Part shown: one piece after another, positions 58,739 through 64,000 of the stretch | Numbering within the stretch: the first letter of the stretch is position 1 | Layout of the letters: the number at the start of each line of letters is the position of its first letter | Source: Trileptium ribeirensis | Taxonomy: Eukaryota > Nematoda > Enoplea > Enoplida > Thoracostomopsidae | DNA length: 64,000 bases | Assembly: GCA_030248225.1 (NCBI GenBank) | Contig: JASANE010007482.1 | Coordinates: 1-64,000, forward strand | Reading direction: 5' to 3' | Notes under the pieces: generated by a model | Database searches by the model: none | What the model was told of the DNA's origin: nothing | What the model saw: only the letters and a program-made list of their open reading frames with translations | Made by a program: the position numbers and the translations under genes

Positions 58739-59072
58739 AGAACTGAAAAAAGACACGGTGGGCTTGGTACTGTCGGGAAATGAAAAAACACCTAGCTAAC
58801 TACCTTTGAAAAATAAATAATAACATTGGAGTGTCTAAGACACTTTGTTGTCCACAGTGTGCCTGACATTTTGTTGGGTACATAGGTTCTAAATTTTGGG
58901 CACATTCGCATAAGCAAACAACATCAAATTTACAAACATCTATCATTTCCAATGGTGTTTTGCTATTTACTGAACGGTCTTGCTAAATTTTATCGGTTTA
59001 TTCTGGATTACAGCATGAGACCTTAAGGTTCACTATTGCTATAGTATTCACTATCAACAATTCCACCCAAAG

Positions 59073-59402
59073 CACTCGATTACCGCAACCATTAATGCAA
59101 ATGGGTTTTGAAAGGCTGTTATTTGTAATTAATTCATCCAGGTCTCACGACCGTTATGTACAATAGGAAAATTACACCTGAACGCTAAGATGAATTCTAA
59201 GCACTTAAGGTATTATGACCATTTTAATTTATGCACACTGCAACTGCTAACAGATTCAGAAATAAGCCGAACATGATGTGTCGTGTTGCTTAAACATGTC
59301 CAGCCAAGCTTTATGAATAACCTCTAGGGCTTCAGCGAGGTTCAGGCTTAGTCTTGCTCTTGTTTACGTTATTGTCGTCACTAATAATCTCTTACTTGGC
59401 CA
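59073..59402. other. 330-bp tract identical between duplicates (copy B)
   Basis: Identical to 44,886-45,215, with sequence on both sides differing within a few bases. No coding frame of note. Confidence 0.5.
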
Positions 59403-59784
59403 CACATGCTCGAAACTCGCACGTTGCCCCACTTCGCTGTGCTCATCACCCGTGATGCAGCTAAATGTCCCCTCCCAGCGCCAGCGTAGACCCGATTCCT
59501 TCCATATGTGCGGTAGCGTTCAGGAAAATGTCTGATAAGTTCACTCGTGATCTTTAATCGACCACCATGATCCTCATAATGACTGAAACATGCAACCACT
59601 TCTCACAAGTTTAGCAAACATTGTGAAACAAATTTAACAAACTTTTCACTGCTGGGCGGAAATCATCAAATATCGAAACATCTTCCAAGACAGAATAAAA
59701 TATACAAAATAAATAAATAAATAGGTAAATAAATAAATGTATAAGCAAACAGACAAATAAATGTAATATCGCTTTGGTAAGACT

Positions 59785-60504
59785 GTAACAGGGCTGTTCC
59801 GGCCCGTTACGTGCGCTTTGAAAGATTTCGGCGTTAAAATTACTTAAATGCGTCTCAAATTGAACCAGACACAGCTTGTGGGAATGAAATTTTCGAACGA
59901 TACATGGTGCCATGGTCACTGATAATTGTGTTGTCATTCGATTTTTGTACATGTATTTTGTCATTGATATAGCATTGTATGTTTGTTTTATAATTGTATG
60001 GTTGGACTGGCTCACGTGAGCCCACAAAAAGTTCTCTTTAGCTAAGGGTTTAAACTCATGAAGATAAGGAGTGTAATAGAGTCCTTAACCGGCCAAGATA
60101 GGAGATCTGAACGGAACTCGACTACTTACTTGTCCCTACTTCCCCATTGAAACTTCAGAGTTACGACTGTCCGGGAATAGAAGGCCAGTTACAATTCATG
60201 CCGTCCTATGGGATGGGAAGTGATCGAAACCAAGCATATAGACTTTACCTGGGTTAAGCATTACATAGCGTAATGGTCGCGTCAATAAGCTGAAACAAAT
60301 GGGTTACGGTAGCTTTCGAATACTCGGAAACAACGGGCATCGGGCTCGTTTACCGGCTTGTAACAGTCCAACGGTTGAAATCTCCCGTAAATGTCCCGAG
60401 TACTTTCGGTAGAAAATTTTTAGGGTTTTCGAATGAGGTCAAAATATCGCAAGTCGGTGGAGGATTTCACGAGATATCTTAGGAACAAACAGGTGAAAGT
60501 TCAA
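59785..60504. other. No gene seen; sequence beyond the duplication
   Basis: Composition shifts to a higher GC from here. A hairpin GTAACAGGGC...GCCCGTTAC lies at about 59,789-59,814, right at the duplication border. No gene was recognised. Confidence 0.45.
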
Positions 60505-60822
60505 CTAACAGCCATTACTTACGCTAGGTTTGGCTGGTGACAATGGTTCCAAGTAGATATAACTTAGGTATATATGGAAATATAGATACATATGTGTGTG
60601 TACTACTTGATTTTCACGCCCCGGTACCTCTATTTTTTCCGCAACCACCGGATAAATCCTCTCTTTTCCACAGAATCGGCCTACGGTGTGAGATCTCTGT
60701 GTTTCCCCATCTTTAGCGCCCCGAAATCGCTTGACTAGCGCCATAGTAACCGGCCCTTCTCTTATCGCCAAATCATCGACCGGAACTGTACACGGCCCTA
60801 AGTGGTCAACCCGTTGAAGCAT
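60505..60822 (-). CDS. Possible exon or small ORF, unknown
   Basis: An ATG frame of 105 codons. The first about 70 residues have ordinary protein composition (for example REGPVTMALVKRF and ERIYPVVAEKIEVPG), while the last 30 translate a TATATG-rich stretch. It is not assigned to any family. It could be an exon whose true end is before 60,600, a retroelement fragment, or chance. Confidence 0.2.
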   Translation of the reverse strand: MLQRVDHLGPCTVPVDDLAIREGPVTMALVKRFRGAKDGETQRSHTVGRFCGKERIYPVVAEKIEVPGRENQVVHTHMYLYFHIYLSYIYLEPLSPAKPSVSNGC

Positions 60823-60959
60823 CTAACGCGACCAGGCGGGTGTCGACCCGATAAGTTATCCCGCTGTTATGTGAGTTATTTTTCTGTTTCGTGCTTGATC
60901 CCTGACCTTAATCATACACATGTGATTTCATTCATGATACTCATTCTACTCGCCTGTTT

Positions 60960-61345
60960 TTGGCGAGTACAACAATGTACGGCGGGCCCACGCCCGACTT
61001 CTCGCTAACCCGTCACAACCCGCCAAAGTGCCCCTAGTTCGGAATACCGAATATAGGTGGGTACAAACCAATCGAAAATTGATGCCTAACTCGAAAATAG
61101 GCAAATCGCCCCTCATTGCGTTCATCTCCAAATATACCCGGCGGGCTTCTACCCGTTGGCCAGTTAACCCGGCACGGTCGACGAAAGCGCCCGCACCACT
61201 ATCGACACTCTCTATCCGTGGTGATTTTAGTGCCCCTTTTGGGTTCGAATCGCCCTTCCAAGGCGAGTCCAACGACACCTGGCGGGCGTCGTTCCGAACA
61301 ACCGTTAACGCGGGAAAGCCCGCTGAAACCCTGCATGTCGGAACC
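60960..61345. repeat. Diverged GC-rich tandem repeat, about 145-155 bp x 3
   Basis: GGCGAGTACAACAATGTACGGCGGGC (60,962), GCGTTCATCTCCAAATATACCCGGCGGGC (61,118) and GGCGAGTCCAACGACACCTGGCGGGC (61,262) head three units. Each continues to a TAACCCG or TTAACGCGG block and CGCCC. Several overlapping frames on both strands are by-products of its GC-richness. Confidence 0.55.
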
Positions 61346-61552
61346 CAGATGTGAGTACCGACCCGCTACTACGTCCACCCCCCTCGTGTTTGGTGCCGAT
61401 CGACCCTGTTCTTTGTCCTGGGACCGAATCTCACCCCGGCCCCTCGAAAATCCCCAGGGTTTACCCTGTTCCGCTTCCCCTCCCGTGTCCCTTCTTTCGT
61501 GTCCTCGCTGCCCTTTTCCTCTCTCTAACCGACGTCTTTGGTTGGTTGTTGG

Positions 61553-61554
61553 CG

Positions 61555-61586
<32 letters not shown>
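61553..61586. repeat. (GTT)n microsatellite
   Basis: About eleven GTT units in an uninterrupted run. Confidence 0.95.
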
Positions 61587-61587
<1 letters not shown>

Positions 61588-61688
61588 TGTGTGTGTTTCC
61601 GATGCGAACATGAGCGACCGTTTTGTCGCTCAGGTCGCCTGTGTGTCTTCTGTGTTTCATGTATGTGTTCATGAGTATTCGTGTGTAT

Positions 61689-61806
61689 TTATATGTATGT
61701 ATGTATATGTATGTATATATATACAGTATATATGTATATATATGTATATATATAGTATATATATATACTATATATATACTATATATATACATATATATAT
61801 GTATAC

Positions 61807-61840
<34 letters not shown>

Positions 61841-61842
61841 GG
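61689..61842. repeat. (TA)n/(GTATA)n microsatellite
   Basis: More than 150 bp of TATATA, GTATATA and CATATA. Long frames across it on both strands (over 100 codons of Tyr/Ile/Met) are artefacts. Confidence 0.95.
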
Positions 61843-61943
61843 GACTTGGATATATATCTATAAGGGTATGACAAAAACAGGACGTTCAAGGGCAGGACAT
61901 ATAAAATTGTACTAAAATTATAAGTTTTACGGACTGACTGGAC

Positions 61944-62264
61944 ATGAACGTTTGGGAAGGACGGGGGTGTTTAGGGCCCTTCCGTGGGTTCCTGAGGCCC
62001 CCGACTAGGCCCACTTGGCAGTTACGAGGTACTAGGAGTGTGTTGCACCCCCAACCTCGAGATGGGTACATTCCCGTTGTCGGTTCCCCCCTGGGACGCT
62101 TAGAAATCCAATGCGGCGACACTTGGGAAAGTGTCAGAAAGGAACGTTCGGCTTTATCTCGCGAGCCGACATATAAACGTGCAATGTTTGCACGTTTATC
62201 TATAGATTTGATGGAAAAATTTCAGCCCCGAGATGGACTCTTAGTTAATGGATGGGACAGCTAA
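61944..62264 (+). CDS. Possible small protein or exon, unknown
   Basis: An ATG frame of 106 codons ending TAA. The N-terminal half is Pro/Arg/Gly-rich; the C-terminal half is protein-like (KRAMFARLSIDLMEKF). It lies just downstream of the TA microsatellite. A 12-bp perfect hairpin (62,173-62,199) lies inside it and a second inverted repeat starts at its stop codon. No family is recognised. It may be a short gene, a terminal exon or chance. Confidence 0.3.
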   Translation: MNVWEGRGCLGPFRGFLRPPTRPTWQLRGTRSVLHPQPRDGYIPVVGSPLGRLEIQCGDTWESVRKERSALSREPTYKRAMFARLSIDLMEKFQPRDGLLVNGWDS

Positions 62265-62306
62265 CTCGTCGAACAATAGGAATTTAGCATCAAACCGACG
62301 AGTTAG
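62118..62306. other. Cluster of three stem-loops
   Basis: GACACTT/AAGTGTC (62,118-62,135); ATAAACGTGCAA with loop TGT and full complement (62,173-62,199); CTAACTCGTCG/CGACGAGTTAG (62,261-62,271 with 62,296-62,306). All three stems are perfect. Confidence 0.5.
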
Positions 62307-62807
62307 CCAACAAAGTTTGATTAATTAGGACATGAAGACGAGATTGATCTGAAATGAGAATAAAGTCTTAGCTTATTCCGACTGTTCCCATACATAGGAC
62401 GACTCACTGATTTCGAATTTGACAGGTGATTCAATCACTTTCATAGTACAGTTGGGGAATAACGGACGATTTAGGTAAGGGGTTTAGAGATTTGACTGAT
62501 GGGTTTTGGGTAAGAAATTTTAACCTGATTGACAGAAATTTGAAAATACAGATGGGATGGGGTTCAAAATTTCAAGAACATTCAGGTCAAATTTGCAGAT
62601 GTTTGATCTCCGAGTATTCGGAGGGTTCAAATTTAATGTCAGCGATTTCGATTGAAGCCGACTCTCTCTAAAGGGAACCCAGGGTTTACGATACCTGTCA
62701 AAAATAAAATTTGGGGAATTTTCTAATTGGGCGCCCGGGTTTGAACTAAAAAAGTGGGCGTCAAGAAATCGTCAGTGATTGGCCGGCGACAAAACCGCTA
62801 TCCCACA

Positions 62808-63036
62808 GTATAGGCGAAAAATTTGAGGCGACGACCAACGCGTCGACTTTTGGAATCAGTTCGACTTCGGCAGCGCGGAGTTTGGTCGACTTTACTGGTG
62901 GTTTTACATTGACTTTTGGCTTTCCTGTGCTTTCTGTTTTTGCGAGTTTGGAGCGGGATTCGACAGTTGGAGGACCCGCGCAGACATCTTCCCTCTCGCG
63001 GAAGGGGACTAGCGATTGCTGTCCCGGATCGATTAT
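62808..63036 (+). CDS. Candidate internal exon, unknown
   Basis: Acceptor-like CTATCCCACAG precedes 62,808 and donor-like GTAAGT follows at 63,037. The frame is open throughout (and from about 62,742 to 63,107), with ordinary composition (ASTFGISSTSAARS, SLVDFTGGFTLTFGF). Local GC is higher than in most of the window. There is no homology call. Short exon predictions of this kind are often wrong. Confidence 0.25.
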
Positions 63037-63170
63037 TGTAAGTCAGGAGAACAACCGAGAGCATGGGGGTTTATTTTCCCCAGATGTAACAGTGACAGAC
63101 CATTCATAAAAACAAATTTAGTTGATAGTAGCTTGACTTTGTACACTATAGGTTGACTTGACGCCCGTCG

Positions 63171-63476
63171 CTAGACGTCTTGCTTCCCATGCAGACTTGT
63201 AACACTTTTACACGTTCCTTGACAAACCTCCTCAAGTCGAGTTCCGTTTTGGGCATCTTGAGCGATTGCACGGGGTAGTATTAAATTGTAGGCACTAAAG
63301 TCGAAGTCCTTCTGATTTCCCGTGGTCTTTAGGTAAGGACAAATTAAAATGGACGCCTCTGGTCCATGTTTTACATGACTTGCAATTCTTGAGTTAGGGT
63401 TGTAGAATTTTCCTGAGCTGACCACGGTAAAATTGTTCCAATGAACGGAAGCTGCAAACGTAGGTACTTGCTTCAT
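63171..63476 (-). CDS. Possible small protein or exon, unknown
   Basis: 101 codons from ATG (context AACAATGA) to TAG. Composition looks natural for a globular protein (NRIASH-like and GNQKDFDFSAYNLILPRAIA stretches, three Cys). There is no signal peptide or transmembrane helix and no recognised family. It is the most protein-like frame in the window outside the mobile elements, but evidence is limited to composition. Confidence 0.35.
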   Translation of the reverse strand: MKQVPTFAASVHWNNFTVVSSGKFYNPNSRIASHVKHGPEASILICPYLKTTGNQKDFDFSAYNLILPRAIAQDAQNGTRLEEVCQGTCKSVTSLHGKQDV

Positions 63477-63485
63477 TGTTTTCAA

Positions 63486-64000
63486 TTATGGTTTACAAAT
63501 TTACAGTTAGTGGACCGTTCGACGCTCATGCCGCTGTTTGAGCTCGAACTGACGACGCAGTTAGGAACGGAGGACTAGCCTCCATGGGGCTTTAGGAAGC
63601 CCCAAAATTGCATTTATCAGGACGAGTTAAGAAAATTTGGGGACTACAAAAAAGACTAAACAAATTCTAAGTATCTTAGCTTGAGCATAAGGTGTTTGCT
63701 TTCAGTCAGGAGCGATCTCTGCGTACTGCCTCAGTTGAATTATAGTGTTCTCATGTCGTTCCAGTGTCTTGTTTGATAATTATTTAAGGAAGCCATAGGA
63801 GCAGTGTCTAGAGGTTAGCCCCCAACCGCCCGAGAACCCGACAGCCCCTTATGACACCCCTTGCTAGTAACTTGTTAAATACACGGCGTTAGATTACTCC
63901 CCGCTGAAACTATTTCAGTTAAACTATTAAAATTACCAAGGTTCCCAGTAATACATATTCATGGTCTAGGCTTGGGTCTAGGGCCTGACAAATAGTTTTT
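63486..64000. other. No gene seen
   Basis: Window end; no recognisable gene, RNA or repeat. A short plus-strand frame begins at 63,488 but ends within 20 codons. Confidence 0.45.

Larger units (their letters stand above)
50734..59784. repeat. Segmental duplication, copy B
   Basis: The direct partner of 34,166-45,560. It lacks the tRNA-Ala array and the gypsy insertion, and so shows the empty sites. It carries two blocks missing from copy A: 55,199-56,253 (tandem repeat plus AT-rich DNA) and about 57,992-58,738 (bounded by a 10-bp inverted repeat). Downstream, 59,785 onward is unrelated to what follows copy A. Confidence 0.9.

Noticed and set aside
61250..61345. tRNA-like box B (GGGTTCGAATCGCCC) in the GC-rich repeat
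   Set aside because: No box A at the right distance and no acceptor pairing; it is part of the GC-rich tandem unit.
61116..61613. 165-codon plus-strand Pro/Arg-rich frame
   Set aside because: Lies across the GC-rich tandem repeat and GTT microsatellite; several overlapping frames are equally open.
61199..61915. Long Tyr/Ile-rich frames on both strands
   Set aside because: They run through the TA and GTT microsatellites, which lack stops in several frames.

Overview
This window looks like a gene-poor, repeat-rich stretch of an animal, probably invertebrate, nuclear genome. The DNA is AT-rich, with no operons or bacterial-style gene packing. Nearly every open frame is short, and many open only from a non-ATG codon. 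What can be recognised is eukaryotic mobile DNA: a Ty3/gypsy LTR retrotransposon, hAT relics, a Merlin (IS1016/ISXO2-type) DNA transposon, terminal-inverted-repeat and foldback elements, tRNA-derived repeats, minisatellites and microsatellites. The species cannot be named from the sequence. No complete host gene can be supported.

Layout. 0-16 kb: mostly featureless AT-rich DNA with a hAT C-terminal fragment (0.5 kb), a 542-bp inverted-repeat element (2.7-3.2 kb), a 330-bp C/G-rich palindrome (8.6-9.0 kb), a 90-bp tandem repeat (12.6 kb) and a tandem tRNA-derived array (14.3-15.2 kb). 16-25 kb: a 1.9-kb foldback element whose arms are matching tandem repeats (17.1-19.1 kb), tRNA-like fragments, a 1,011-bp Merlin element with 228-bp inverted repeats and a 9-bp target duplication (21.7-22.7 kb), and a degenerate 'TTTTTAAGTATT' repeat tract holding one tRNA-Ala repeat unit (23-24.3 kb). 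25-34 kb: almost nothing recognisable.

34-60 kb is dominated by a direct segmental duplication: copy A (34,166-45,560) and copy B (50,734-59,784), separated by about 5.2 kb that contains a broken hAT transposase. Comparing the copies dates the insertions. Copy A alone carries a four-unit tandem array of tRNA-Ala(UGC)-like sequences with the G3:U70 pair, and a broken Ty3/gypsy element whose gag is itself split by a 950-bp inverted-repeat element with an 8-bp target duplication. Copy B alone carries a 1.05-kb block with a 117-bp tandem repeat and a 0.75-kb block bounded by a 10-bp inverted repeat. Two tracts (251 and 330 bp) are identical between copies that elsewhere differ visibly.

59.8-64 kb changes character: higher GC, a diverged GC-rich tandem repeat, long microsatellites, strong small hairpins and a few protein-like open frames or exon-like segments. 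If a host gene exists in the window, its edge is most likely here. The whole window reads as nested mobile elements and duplication, not a set of genes working together.
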